From: CAZQVN01 sp964596775
GTDB lineage: Bacteria > Eisenbacteria > RBG-16-71-46 > JABDJR01 > JAWXBZ01
Assembly (NCBI GenBank): GCA_964596775.1
Contig: CAZQVN010000002.1
Coordinates: 62,001-126,000 of the forward strand
Reading direction: 5' to 3'
DNA length: 64,000 nucleotides
Part shown: positions 17,054 through 26,035 of the stretch, piece after piece
How positions within the stretch are numbered: position 1 is the stretch's first letter
Layout: every line of letters begins with the position of its first letter
Made by a program: the position numbers and the translations under genes
The notes under the pieces: generated by a model
What the model saw: only the letters and a program-made list of their open reading frames with translations
The model's database searches: none
What the model was told of the DNA's origin: nothing

Positions 17054-17977
17054 ATGAGAAAAGTCAGCATCATCGGCGGCGGAAACGTCGGGGCCAGCTG
17101 TGCCCTCTACGTCGCGGAAATGGGCATCGCCGACGTCGTCCTGTTCGACATCGTCGAGGGCATGCCCCAGGGGAAGGCGCTGGACCTGCTTGAAAGCCGC
17201 TCGGTGCGCGGTTTCGACGCGAAGGTCACGGGAACGAACGACTACAGGGACATCGAAGGCTCCGACGTCGTCGTCGTCACCGCCGGGTTCCCCAGGAAGC
17301 CCGGCATGTCCCGCAGCGACCTGCTGGCGAAGAACGCGGAGATCGTCACCACCGTCGCGGAAAACATCCGGAAATACGCGCCGAAGGCGATCGTCATCAC
17401 CGTGACGAATCCGCTCGACGTCATGACCTACCTGATGTTCAACAAGACCGGCTTTCCGGAAAACCGCGTCGTCGGCATGGCCGGCGTGCTCGACGCCACG
17501 CGCTTCCGCTGTTTCATCGCCGAGGAACTCGGCGTGTCGGCCAACGATGTCCAGGCCATGGTTCTCGGCGGTCACGGTGATTCCATGGTGCCGCTGCCGC
17601 GCTACGCCACCGTGAGCGGCATCGCGCTGCCCGACCTGCTGAACGAGGACGCGATCGGCCGACTCGTCCAGCGCACCCGCGACGGCGGCGCGGAAATCGT
17701 GGCCCTGTTGAAAACCGGCAGCGCGTATTATGCTCCGGCGGCGAGCGCGGCTCAGATGGTCGAGGCGGTTCTGCTCGACCGCAAGCGGATCCTTCCCGCG
17801 GCGGCGCACCTGACCGGACAGTATGGTCTCAAGGATGTCTACATCGGCGTTCCCGTCCAGCTGGGCGCGGGCGGCGTGGAGAAGATTATTGAGCTCAAAC
17901 TCAGCGACTCCGAAAAGGCGGCTCTCCACAAGTCGGCCGGCGACGTGTCCGCCGGCATCAAGGAACTCGGGCTCTAG
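17054..17977 (+). CDS. mdh: Malate dehydrogenase (LDH-like, MDH type)
   Basis: NAD-dependent malate/oxaloacetate interconversion of the TCA cycle, cytoplasmic, 307 residues. The Rossmann glycine motif IIGGGNVGASCA is at the N-terminus. The substrate-loop sequence PRKPGMSR has the arginines expected for malate rather than lactate. Asn in TVTNPLDV and the catalytic His in GGHGDSMVP are present. AAGGAG lies 5 nt before ATG 17054; longer in-frame extensions upstream are not supported. A TATATT -10-like element at 17009-17014 may be its promoter, but the -35 is poor. Confidence 0.95.
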   Translation: MRKVSIIGGGNVGASCALYVAEMGIADVVLFDIVEGMPQGKALDLLESRSVRGFDAKVTGTNDYRDIEGSDVVVVTAGFPRKPGMSRSDLLAKNAEIVTTVAENIRKYAPKAIVITVTNPLDVMTYLMFNKTGFPENRVVGMAGVLDATRFRCFIAEELGVSANDVQAMVLGGHGDSMVPLPRYATVSGIALPDLLNEDAIGRLVQRTRDGGAEIVALLKTGSAYYAPAASAAQMVEAVLLDRKRILPAAAHLTGQYGLKDVYIGVPVQLGAGGVEKIIELKLSDSEKAALHKSAGDVSAGIKELGL

Positions 17978-17991
17978 TATCGTCGCGCGGG

Positions 17992-18012
17992 CGGCGGCCG
18001 CAGCGGCCGCCG
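17992..18012 (+). other. GC hairpin after mdh
   Basis: A 9-bp all-GC stem (17992-18000 with 18004-18012) and a 3-nt loop lie 15 nt after the mdh stop. No T-run follows, so it may only stabilise the 3' end or act as a weak terminator. Confidence 0.35.
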
Positions 18013-18139
18013 TCCGGCGGGTGTACCGCTTCCGGCCTGTCGTTCGGAGCCGGTCGCGTCCGGACGAGGAGCGGCCGCCCCGGGTTGACCTCCCGATCTT
18101 CCTTTCCGGTGGACTCCCGGAACGGAGCCGACCGATCCC

Positions 18140-18904
18140 ATGACGGCCGTCAAGTCGTGGATCCAGTGGCTCCTGATGTTTCTCGCGATCTCGATCATGG
18201 GCATCCCGTTCCTGATCGGTTCGCTCCGGGATCGCGACGGCATGAAGATCTATGCCATCTCCACCGCGTACTTCCGCCTCTGCCTGTTCATCATCGGGGT
18301 CCGGCTCCGCGTGAGCGGAACGGAAAACATTCCCGACAACGAATCCTTCATCGTGATGCCGAATCACCGCTCGTTCTGGGACATTCCGGCGGTGGTCATC
18401 GGCATGTACCCGAAGCAGGTGAGGTTCGTGGCCAAGCAGGAACTGGCCGAGCTTCCGGTTCTCGGCTGGTGCATGAAGTGCTCGGGGCACATCCTCATCG
18501 ATCGCGACAACCGGGACAGCGCCATCCAGCAGATGAAGGCCGTGGCCGAGCGGCTGTCCGGGCAGTTCTCGATCACGATCTTTCCGGAGGGGACGCGGAG
18601 TCCCGGCCGCCACCTGCAGAAGTTCCGGCGCGGCGGGTTTCACATCGCCAAGGAACTGGGGCTCAGGATCCTGCCGGTGTCGATCAGCGGAAGCTATGAA
18701 ACGATGAACCGCCATTCCACGAACCTCCATGCCGGGGAGATCGCCGTGCACTATCATCCGCCGATCGACCCGGCGGACTACGGAAAGATCAATGACATCA
18801 TCGAGGCGGTGAAGACCGTGGTGGCCGGGGGGCTCGAAGACCTGGAACCGGCTCCAGCGGAGGAAGTGCCGGCCGCCGCCGGCACGGCCCGCGCAAGCGG
18901 ATGA
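18140..18904 (+). CDS. plsC: 1-acyl-sn-glycerol-3-phosphate acyltransferase
   Basis: Converts lysophosphatidate to phosphatidate in phospholipid synthesis at the inner membrane; 254 residues. The N-terminal hydrophobic segment is followed by the acyltransferase motif NHRSFWD (HX4D) and the glycerol-phosphate site FPEGTRSPGRHLQKFRRGG. The third motif region ILPVSISGS is present. The C-terminal tail is Glu/Ala/Pro rich and variable. The ATG at 18140 is the best start because the hydrophobic segment begins directly after it. Confidence 0.9.
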   Translation: MTAVKSWIQWLLMFLAISIMGIPFLIGSLRDRDGMKIYAISTAYFRLCLFIIGVRLRVSGTENIPDNESFIVMPNHRSFWDIPAVVIGMYPKQVRFVAKQELAELPVLGWCMKCSGHILIDRDNRDSAIQQMKAVAERLSGQFSITIFPEGTRSPGRHLQKFRRGGFHIAKELGLRILPVSISGSYETMNRHSTNLHAGEIAVHYHPPIDPADYGKINDIIEAVKTVVAGGLEDLEPAPAEEVPAAAGTARASG

Positions 18905-18983
18905 ACCGTTCGGCTGCCCGGCGCATTGCCCGCTCCCGCACATCTCTTTTATCATTCCCGCTTCCAACACAAGGGAGGCTCCC

Positions 18984-19550
18984 ATCGACCTGCTGACACG
19001 CCCCTGGCCCTGGTACGTTTCCGGGCCGCTCATCGGACTGATTGCTCCGCTGCTCCTCCTGCTGGGCAACCGGATGTTCGGTGTTTCGAGCAACTTTCGA
19101 CACCTCTGCGCCGCGGCGTTCCCCGGCCGCGCCGAGTTCTTCCGCTACGACTGGAAGGGAACCGGCGCCTGGAACCTGGCCTTTGCGGCCGGCATCCTCG
19201 CCGGCGGTTTTCTCGCCGGGGTCGTGTTCCGGAATCCCGAACCGCTGCACCTCTCGGCGCGTACCCAGGAGGTTCTCGCCGCGTTCGGCATCACCGACTT
19301 TTCCGGTTTCGCGCCGCGCCAGATTTTCAGCTGGGCGGCCCTGGGCTCGCCCCGGACGCTGATCTGCGTTCCGCTCGGCGGATTCCTTGTCGGGTTCGGC
19401 GCCACCTGGGCCGGAGGGTGCACGTCCGGTCACGCGATCACCGGACTGGCGGACCTGCAGCTGCCGTCGCTGATCGCCGTCTGCGGTTTCTTCGCCGGGG
19501 GGCTCCTCGTGACGTTCGGACTCATGCCGATCCTGTTCGGAGCCGGATGA
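18984..19550 (+). CDS. YeeE/YedE family transporter, N-terminal half subunit
   Basis: First of two adjacent genes that together make a YeeE/YedE (DUF395, sulfur-compound/thiosulfate transport) membrane protein. It carries about four membrane segments and the signature AGGCTSGHAITG with the conserved Cys. Homologues begin with a segment equivalent to WYVSGPLIGLIAPLLLLLGN, which here lies upstream of the first in-frame ATG (19074). The only start consistent with both homology and a ribosome binding site is an ATC at 18984, 5 nt after GGGAGG. ATC is very rare as a start codon, so a sequencing error or translation from 19074 remains possible. The stop overlaps the second subunit. Confidence 0.75.
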   Translation: MDLLTRPWPWYVSGPLIGLIAPLLLLLGNRMFGVSSNFRHLCAAAFPGRAEFFRYDWKGTGAWNLAFAAGILAGGFLAGVVFRNPEPLHLSARTQEVLAAFGITDFSGFAPRQIFSWAALGSPRTLICVPLGGFLVGFGATWAGGCTSGHAITGLADLQLPSLIAVCGFFAGGLLVTFGLMPILFGAG

Positions 19551-19969
19551 TGCGCGGCATCGGATCGTTCTTTCTCGCCGGCACGGCGTTCGGGTTCGTC
19601 CTGACGAAGTCGGAAGCGCTCTCGTGGTTCCGCATCCAGGAGATGTTCCGGTTCCACTCGTTCCACATGTACGGCATCATCGCCTGCGCGGTCACGGTAT
19701 CCGCGGTCCTCTTCGCGCTGATGAAAAAGGGGGCGGTGCGGAGTCTCGACGGCCAGCCGGTCGCGCTGGCCCCGAAGCGGATGGGCAGCGGAATGCGCTA
19801 CGTGCTCGGCGGCACCCTCTTCGGCATGGGGTGGGCGCTGACCGGGGCCTGCCCGGGACCGCAGTTTGCCCTGGTGGGAAGCGGACTGACCGTGATGGTT
19901 CTGGCCGTCGCCGGGGGGCTTCTCGGCACCTGGGTCTACGGCCGGCTCCGGCCCCATCTGCCGCATTGA
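19547..19969 (+). CDS. YeeE/YedE family transporter, C-terminal half subunit
   Basis: A 140-residue membrane protein with about four hydrophobic segments and the second family signature GACPGPQFALVGSG, whose Cys matches the conserved thiosulfate-relay cysteine of the family. The ATG at 19547 overlaps the preceding stop (ATGA), so the two halves are translationally coupled and very likely form one transporter. A second ATG at 19550 is equally possible. Substrate assignment to thiosulfate or another sulfur compound is inference. Confidence 0.8.
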   Translation: MMRGIGSFFLAGTAFGFVLTKSEALSWFRIQEMFRFHSFHMYGIIACAVTVSAVLFALMKKGAVRSLDGQPVALAPKRMGSGMRYVLGGTLFGMGWALTGACPGPQFALVGSGLTVMVLAVAGGLLGTWVYGRLRPHLPH

Positions 19970-20042
19970 ACGGCGGCGTTCGGCGACTCGCCGCGCCGGA
20001 ATGCTTTCACATCCCCAAAGCGTCCTGAAACCGGAGGGAAAC

Positions 20043-20963
20043 ATGGCCGATCCGGAATTTCGCCCCCCCACCGAATCCGACATTCCGCGCCTGGTGGAAC
20101 TCCGCCGTGCCGCCGAAACGGAAGACGGCATCGAGCCCGTGGCCTGCCCGGCGGACTACACGATGCTCTGGGGAAAGCCCACGTTCAGCCGGGAACGTCA
20201 CTCGATCGTCGCCTGGCTCGACGGGACGATCGTGGCGGCCGCGGACCTCTACATGCGGGAAACGGATGCCGTGTCCTTCGGTCACGTGGATGCGGCGTGG
20301 CGCGGCCGGGGCATCGGGTCGCGGCTCCTCGACCGGGTGATCGCCGCGGCGCGCGGCGAACCGGAACTTCGTGAACTCTACGTTTCCGTGCCGGCCAGGC
20401 CGGATGCGCTCGCCCTCATGGACAGCAGGCCGGAGTTCACGTACGCGCGGACGTTCTTCACGATGCTGAACAGGAACCCCGCCGCGTTGCCGGAACCGGA
20501 GTGGCCGGCCGGCATCCGACTGGTCGACCTCGAGGGGGATGCCCTCGTCGACGCCGTCATCGAGGCGCATGCCGGGTCGTTCATCGACCACTGGAACTAT
20601 CACCCGATGGAGCGGAGCATGGTCGAGGCCTGGCTCACGCATCCCGACGAGGATCCGTCCCTCTGGTTCATCGCGTTCGACGGAGACCGCGTGGCCGGGT
20701 TCTGCATCTGCCACTACGAGACCGCGCCGTCCGGGCGCCGAGGATGGGTGGGGAGTCTCGGCACCGGCCGACCGTGGCGCCGCATCGGCCTGGGAAGGGC
20801 GCTGCTGCGCCACGCCTGCTGCGTGTTCGTGCAGCGGGGCATGTCGATCGTCGGGTTGAACGTGGACGCGTCGGGTTCTTCGGGGGCGCTGGGGTTCTAC
20901 GAGAGGTCCGGATTCGAAACCGTGGTCGAAGAGCGGCGGTTTTCCACGCGGATCCGGGACTAG
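20043..20963 (+). CDS. Tandem GNAT-domain N-acetyltransferase
   Basis: A 306-residue protein with two GNAT folds. The N-terminal one has an acetyl-CoA loop in AAWRGRGIGSRLLDRVI. The C-terminal one has TGRPWRRIGLGRALLRHA followed by VNVDASGSSGALGFYERSGF-like elements. The double arrangement resembles mycothiol synthase-like or antibiotic-acetyltransferase-like proteins, but the substrate cannot be told. The ATG at 20043 has GGAGGGAA upstream. Its TAG shares the palindromic CTAG with the stop of the convergent glycosyltransferase gene. Confidence 0.8.
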   Translation: MADPEFRPPTESDIPRLVELRRAAETEDGIEPVACPADYTMLWGKPTFSRERHSIVAWLDGTIVAAADLYMRETDAVSFGHVDAAWRGRGIGSRLLDRVIAAARGEPELRELYVSVPARPDALALMDSRPEFTYARTFFTMLNRNPAALPEPEWPAGIRLVDLEGDALVDAVIEAHAGSFIDHWNYHPMERSMVEAWLTHPDEDPSLWFIAFDGDRVAGFCICHYETAPSGRRGWVGSLGTGRPWRRIGLGRALLRHACCVFVQRGMSIVGLNVDASGSSGALGFYERSGFETVVEERRFSTRIRD

Positions 20964-23900
20964 GAGCGTTTCGCGTTCCCGGCCATCCCGGGGGGGACGG
21001 TGGCCGACGCCCCTCCGGCGTGGTGTCGACCGGCGTTCAGGCATTCCAGCAGAGGCGCGAAAAAGTCCGGTCGCGTCTCGACCCGGACCGGATCGACGAA
21101 GACGAGGGACGACCGGCCGGGTCCGTGCAGGGTCATCACCGCCTGCCGGGTTTCCGGGAAACCGGCACCCGCCACGAGAAAGAACCGGCGCCCTGCGGCC
21201 GCCCGGTCATCGAGACGCGACAACGCTTCCAGTACGGAATCGGCTGCCGGCTCGACCAGCGCCACCGGCACCGACGCGGGTACCGCGCCGAGCAGGTCGC
21301 CGAGTCGGGACGAACCGCCGACGCCGAGCACCAGGGCCACCGCAACACCCTGATCCCCCCGGGAAACGAGCGAGTACGCTCCGCCGTCCGGCGTCGTCGA
21401 GGGTGTTTTCCCTTCCGTCGGTGCCGCGACCGCATCGGTGCCCGCCCCGCGGGTTTCGGCCTGCTCCTCCCGCGCCGCAACGTAATCCCGGGCGGACAGG
21501 ACCAGGGCCGCTCCTCCTCCCGGTTCCTCCGCCTGCAGCCTCGCCCGGTTCAGCACCGAGGCCGCGTTGTGCGGCACGAGTTTCACGCAGCGGTCGATCC
21601 ATTGCTTCTGCGCCGCCCGATCTCCGAGCGCGGCCGCAGAGCGGGACAGGTAGTCGCAGTACACGGCCTCCGTGTCCGGCGCCAGGTTCGGCCAGGCGGC
21701 CAGACCCGCCTCGAGGGCGGCGCGCGCGGCATCGATCCGCCCCTGCGCCATTTCGGCCATGGCCGTGAACAGCTGCAGCTTGACGGAATGGCGGGGGTCC
21801 AGCCGGAAGCATCGGTTCAGCTTTTCCAGCGCGCGCGGAAAATCGCCCGACTTGAGCGCCGCCTCTCCGGCGAGGAACAGGACCTCTGCGTCCTCGGGAA
21901 ACCTGGACTCCAGATTCGAGGTCGCCTGCAGTGCCGCGCGGCTGTTGCCCGCGTCGATCATGGCCCGGGCCTCGAGGAGCCCGGCCTGGCGTTCGACCTC
22001 GGACGTGCCGAGTGCCTGGATCCGTGCGCCCCTTTCGCGCCGGGCCGGGGATTCCGCCCCGGTCAGCACGTCGGCGTACACGTTCTCCAGGGCGTCGACG
22101 CTTCGTGCCCAGGTCCAGCCGCGCGCCGTTTCCGCAACGTTCGGATCGGGGCCGGCCGCGAGGGCCTGTTCCACGGCCCGGCGGATCGACTCCGGGTCGC
22201 CCGGAGCGCACAGGTGCACGCCCTCCGGCAGGTAGTCGAGGATCGCGCCGTCGGGCGCAGCCACCACGGGAATGCCGCGCGCGGCGGCCTCCAGCGTCAC
22301 GAGTCCCGGCAGCTCGTAGAAGGAGGGGAGCGCATGGACGAGTGCCCCCGCGTAGGCGCTCTCGAGGAGCTCGCCGGAAATGCGACCGGTGAACACGGTC
22401 CGGCCCCGCCGCGGGTAGTCCCTGCAGAGCGCCTCGTAGTCCTCCTGGTGGGTGCGGCTGTTCACGAAGACGACGGGAACGTCGCTGTCGCGGAGGGCGT
22501 GAAGCAGGCCCAGCTGGTTCTTGCGCATCTCCAGGCGGCCGACGCACAGCACATAGTCACGGACCGCGAATGCGTCCGCGAAGAGTTCCGGGTCGACTCC
22601 TCCGGATGCGGGCAGCGAGAGTCCGAGGGGCACGATGTCGACCGGGGTTTCCGGAAACGCGCCGGACAGCCGGGTCGCTTCCGAGGCACCGACCGCGAGA
22701 AGCCGGTCGGGCACCGAGCCGGCGAACCGGTCCGCGGCGGGCAGCGGGCGTTCCGTGTTCCGCCCCGGCAGGGGCAGGCGGCCCTCGAGGGCGCGCGGTC
22801 CGAGTCCTCTGCGACCGAAAGCGGTGTGAAACAGCCGGTTCAACTCACGGCACCCGTCCAGGTAGCGGCGATCCTCGAACAGCGGCGTCATCACGAACGG
22901 TGTGGCCCGGAGAGCGAGGTTCAGCGCGTGCGTGTGGTTCAGGTTGAACACGTGCACGATGTCGAAGGACTCCGTGCCGCTCCAGTGCGCGGAAAAGTCG
23001 ACACGGTGCCCGCGGAGTTCCAGTTCCCGCTGCAGGGCCAGCAGGGTTTCCGTGTCGCCGCCGGGGAGCCGGAAGATGTCGGGGCGGGCCTGGAAGAGGA
23101 TCTTCAGCGCCCGGTTTCCGGTCACCGGCCCGCCGCCGGCCGGGCCACGGCGTCCGCGCCGGCGCGCCTCGATTCCCTGCGCCGCCGTGACCACCCGATC
23201 CGCCACGACTTCCGGGCTGTAGCGGTCGACGCAGCGGCGTCGCCCCTCCTCGGCCCGCCGCCGCGCCGCGGCCGGATCGGAAAACACCCGGCGCAGGCAT
23301 CGCCGGAGGTCGGCAACGGACGGATCCGCCCAGCGGTGCCCCACCCAGAACGCCTTGTCGACGACATGGGCCGGGTCCACGTCGATCAGGCCGTCGATGT
23401 CGACGAGGTCCGCCGTCTCCTCGTCCAGGAAATCGAGATGCCCGCTCCAGCGGGTGGCGATCACCGGAACTCCGGTGAGCAGCGCCTCGAGGTAGGGCTG
23501 GCCCCATCCTTCACCGCGGGAGGGAAGCACGAACGCGTCCGCCGCCCGGTAGAGCGACGGCATTTCCGCCGTGGGCACCATGTGATCGATGAACTCGACG
23601 CGGCGCGTCGGCGACTGGCTGAGACCGTGCTTCGACAGGAAGGCCCTGAACTGGTCGGCGATCGACAGCCCGCCGGCCCGTTCGATCCAGGCGCCCTGGT
23701 AGGAGCGGATCAGCAGCCGGACGTCCTCCTCCGGGCCGAACTCCTCGAGGAACGCGCGGACCAGGACGTCCCACCCCTTGCGGAACGTCCACTCGAAGAT
23801 CGACAGGAACGTGAACGCGGCCGGTCGCCCGATCGTGAGCGGTGTCACGCCGGGATGAAACACCCGGGGATCGCCGGGGAGCGGCATCACGCGGAGAAGG

Positions 23901-24409
23901 GCGGGATCGACGCCGCCGGCGGCGAAGACGTCGCGGCCGAACGTCGTCGGCACCCACACCTCGTCCATCCGGTTCATCGTGGGGAGCCACAGTTCGGGAA
24001 CCCGGTCCGTTTCGAACATCGTGAAACCGACATGGGCCGCGTGGCAGGCGTTCTCACGGCGGTATGCGGCCCAGAAGTCCCGACCCTGCCCGTCGGTCGG
24101 CGGGTGGAGGATGATGTGGACGCCACCGGCGGGGAAGAACGTGGACTTCAGGATTCCGTCGAGCGTTTCCGGGTCGAACAGGACGTTCATGTCGAAGAAG
24201 CTGTGCCGTTCGTCGAGGAGCGCCTCGAAGCGCCCTCCGTCGGCGCGGTTCTCGAAGATCTTCATCTTCTGATCGCCGGAGATCGGGACGCAGCGGACGG
24301 GCAGGCCGCGGCGATGAAATCCGCGGATCATGTTGCGGGCCACTTCCGCGTAGCCGCTCGGTCCGAAGAGATGGCTCTGCCAGGTGATGCGGGTGTCGGA
24401 TGGGCTCAT
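20960..24409 (-). CDS. Double GT4 glycosyltransferase with TPR domain
   Basis: A 1149-residue cytoplasmic protein with two complete GT-B glycosyltransferases in series. The first spans about residues 5-400 (HLFGPSGYAEVARNMIRGF, and PSRGEGWGQPYLEALLTGVP with its EX7E-like motif). The second spans about 410-800 (VLCVGRLEMRKNQLGLLHAL, LPSFYELPGLVTLEAAARG). TPR-like helices follow at about 840-960 (AEVLFLAGEAALKSGDFPRAL). The last 150 residues are unassigned. The domain set suggests sequential sugar additions to a glycan or glycoprotein. ATG 24409 is preferred over an upstream TTG at 24427; no strong ribosome binding site helps. The gene stands alone, with no other polysaccharide genes nearby. 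Confidence 0.8.
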   Translation of the reverse strand: MSPSDTRITWQSHLFGPSGYAEVARNMIRGFHRRGLPVRCVPISGDQKMKIFENRADGGRFEALLDERHSFFDMNVLFDPETLDGILKSTFFPAGGVHIILHPPTDGQGRDFWAAYRRENACHAAHVGFTMFETDRVPELWLPTMNRMDEVWVPTTFGRDVFAAGGVDPALLRVMPLPGDPRVFHPGVTPLTIGRPAAFTFLSIFEWTFRKGWDVLVRAFLEEFGPEEDVRLLIRSYQGAWIERAGGLSIADQFRAFLSKHGLSQSPTRRVEFIDHMVPTAEMPSLYRAADAFVLPSRGEGWGQPYLEALLTGVPVIATRWSGHLDFLDEETADLVDIDGLIDVDPAHVVDKAFWVGHRWADPSVADLRRCLRRVFSDPAAARRRAEEGRRRCVDRYSPEVVADRVVTAAQGIEARRRGRRGPAGGGPVTGNRALKILFQARPDIFRLPGGDTETLLALQRELELRGHRVDFSAHWSGTESFDIVHVFNLNHTHALNLALRATPFVMTPLFEDRRYLDGCRELNRLFHTAFGRRGLGPRALEGRLPLPGRNTERPLPAADRFAGSVPDRLLAVGASEATRLSGAFPETPVDIVPLGLSLPASGGVDPELFADAFAVRDYVLCVGRLEMRKNQLGLLHALRDSDVPVVFVNSRTHQEDYEALCRDYPRRGRTVFTGRISGELLESAYAGALVHALPSFYELPGLVTLEAAARGIPVVAAPDGAILDYLPEGVHLCAPGDPESIRRAVEQALAAGPDPNVAETARGWTWARSVDALENVYADVLTGAESPARRERGARIQALGTSEVERQAGLLEARAMIDAGNSRAALQATSNLESRFPEDAEVLFLAGEAALKSGDFPRALEKLNRCFRLDPRHSVKLQLFTAMAEMAQGRIDAARAALEAGLAAWPNLAPDTEAVYCDYLSRSAAALGDRAAQKQWIDRCVKLVPHNAASVLNRARLQAEEPGGGAALVLSARDYVAAREEQAETRGAGTDAVAAPTEGKTPSTTPDGGAYSLVSRGDQGVAVALVLGVGGSSRLGDLLGAVPASVPVALVEPAADSVLEALSRLDDRAAAGRRFFLVAGAGFPETRQAVMTLHGPGRSSLVFVDPVRVETRPDFFAPLLECLNAGRHHAGGASATVPPGMAGNAKRS

Positions 24410-24748
24410 GGATCGTGCAGAATGCAATGCGCGTGCCAGAACCCGGGCGCTTGAGCAAAATTATCCTGTTGCAGAACAAGGGGTTACGGCATGCCGCGAG
24501 AGGGCCCCGCGTGACATCGGCCTGGTTGCGGACGGTTCCTGACCGGTTGGGTTCTCCAATGCCGGTTTCCTGGCCGTTCCGGGGGACCCGGGATCGCTCC
24601 CGGTCCGCCGCCCCGCCGGAACACGGTGCTCGGCGCCCCACCGAAGCGTCGGCTGGCGCGCGGCGGTGTGTGCGCGCGGGCTCACACAAGAAGGCCCCGG
24701 CGCGGGACGCCGGGGCCTGCGTGTGTCTTTCCGGAGAACCGTCGGGAT
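24410..24748. other. Intergenic region, 339 nt, between divergently positioned 5' end of the GT gene and 3' end of ahcY
   Basis: It contains the ahcY terminator hairpin at 24692-24718. The rest shows no credible gene. On the minus strand a GATAAT element 60 nt before the glycosyltransferase start could be a -10 box, but no matching -35 is visible. Confidence 0.5.
24692..24718 (-). terminator. Stem-loop terminator of ahcY
   Basis: A perfect 11-bp GC-rich stem (24692-24702 with 24708-24718) and a 5-nt loop, read on the minus strand 30 nt after the ahcY stop and followed by TTCTTGT. The U-tract is short. Confidence 0.6.
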
Positions 24749-26029
24749 TTACGTCCCCGACAGGTAATCCGTTTCGTAGGCGATCTGCTCCGGCGTGAGC
24801 TTGTCGAGGCCCAGGCCGAGCGTCTCCAGCTTGAGCCGGGCCAGGTCCTGGTCCTGCTTCACCGGAATGTCGTAGACCTTCGCGTCCATCTTCTTTCCTT
24901 CCTTCGCCAGCCGGACGAGGGAGAGGAACTGGTTCGCGAAGGACATGTCCATGACTTCCGAAGGATGCCCTTCCGCGGCGGCCAGGTTCACCAGGCGCCC
25001 CTTGGCCAGGACGAAGATGTTGCGGCCGTTCTTGAGCTTGTACTCCTCGCAGTTCGCCCGGATCTCGCGCACGCTCTTCTTCATCCCCTCGAGATCGGAG
25101 AGATTGATCTCGCAGTCGTAGTGCCCGGTGTTGCAGATGATGGCGCCGGCCTTCATCTTCGCGAAGTGCCGCCCGACGAGCACGTCCTTCATGCCGGTGG
25201 CGGTGATGAAGATGTCGCCGATCTTCGCCGCGTCATCCATCTTCATGACCGAGAAGCCGTCGAGGTGCGCCTTGAGCGCCATGGTCGGCTTGATCTCGGT
25301 GACGACGACGTTCGCGCCGAGGCCCCGGGCCCGCGTGGCCACGCCGCGCCCGCAGTGACCGTAGCCGGCCACCACGAACGTCTTTCCGGCCAGCAGCACG
25401 CTCGTGCCGCGGAGGATGCCGTCGATCGAGGACTGGCCGGTGCCGAACACGTTGTCGAAGTCCCACTTCGTCTCCGCGTCGTTCACCGCGATCACCGGGT
25501 ACTTGAGCTGGCCGTCGTCGGCCATGGCCCGGAGCCGGTGCACGCCGGTCGTCGTTTCCTCGGTGCCGCCGATCACGCCTTCGATCGCCTTCTTGTTCTT
25601 CGTGTGGACGAACATGATGAGATCGGCGCCGTCGTCCAGCGTCAGCGTCGGCTTGAAGTCGAGCGTGCGCTCGATGCACCAGTAGAACTCCTTCGTGTCC
25701 ATGCCGTGCCACGCGTACATCGAGTAGCCGTCCTTCGCCAGCGATGCGGCCACGTCGTCCTGCGTCGACAGGGGGTTGCAGCCCGACCACGACACCTTGG
25801 CGCCGGCGGCCTCGATCGTCTTGATGAGAACCGCGGTTTCCTTGGTGACGTGAAGGCACCCGGCCACGCGCATTCCCTTCAGGGACTGCAGCTTCGAATG
25901 CTTCTTCTGCAGGGCCATGAGGACCGGCATGTTGTTCTCCGCCCATTCGATCCGCATCGCGCCCTTCTTCGCCAGCGAGATGTCGCGGACCTTGTAGCCC
26001 TTGCCCGTGCTGAATGTTTCCTTCGCCAT
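24749..26029 (-). CDS. ahcY: Adenosylhomocysteinase (S-adenosylhomocysteine hydrolase)
   Basis: Hydrolyses S-adenosylhomocysteine to adenosine and homocysteine, with bound NAD, to recycle the product of SAM-dependent methylation. The 426-residue protein has CLHVTKETAVLI, the NAD fold VVAGYGHCGRGVATRARGLGA, and NTGHYDCEINL. It ends in ETDYLSGT and lacks the Lys-Tyr C-terminus of eukaryotic and many proteobacterial enzymes. It is therefore of the shorter archaeal/Thermotoga-like type, some members of which prefer the inosine analogue. It lies 6 nt downstream of sahR on the same strand, an autoregulated two-gene unit. Confidence 0.95.
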   Translation of the reverse strand: MAKETFSTGKGYKVRDISLAKKGAMRIEWAENNMPVLMALQKKHSKLQSLKGMRVAGCLHVTKETAVLIKTIEAAGAKVSWSGCNPLSTQDDVAASLAKDGYSMYAWHGMDTKEFYWCIERTLDFKPTLTLDDGADLIMFVHTKNKKAIEGVIGGTEETTTGVHRLRAMADDGQLKYPVIAVNDAETKWDFDNVFGTGQSSIDGILRGTSVLLAGKTFVVAGYGHCGRGVATRARGLGANVVVTEIKPTMALKAHLDGFSVMKMDDAAKIGDIFITATGMKDVLVGRHFAKMKAGAIICNTGHYDCEINLSDLEGMKKSVREIRANCEEYKLKNGRNIFVLAKGRLVNLAAAEGHPSEVMDMSFANQFLSLVRLAKEGKKMDAKVYDIPVKQDQDLARLKLETLGLGLDKLTPEQIAYETDYLSGT

Positions 26030-26035
26030 CTTGGT

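Noticed and set aside
20501..24454. Plus-strand frame of about 1300 codons opposite the glycosyltransferase gene
   Set aside because: Shadow of the strongly GC3-biased minus-strand gene. Composition is that of a reverse complement and no motif is present.
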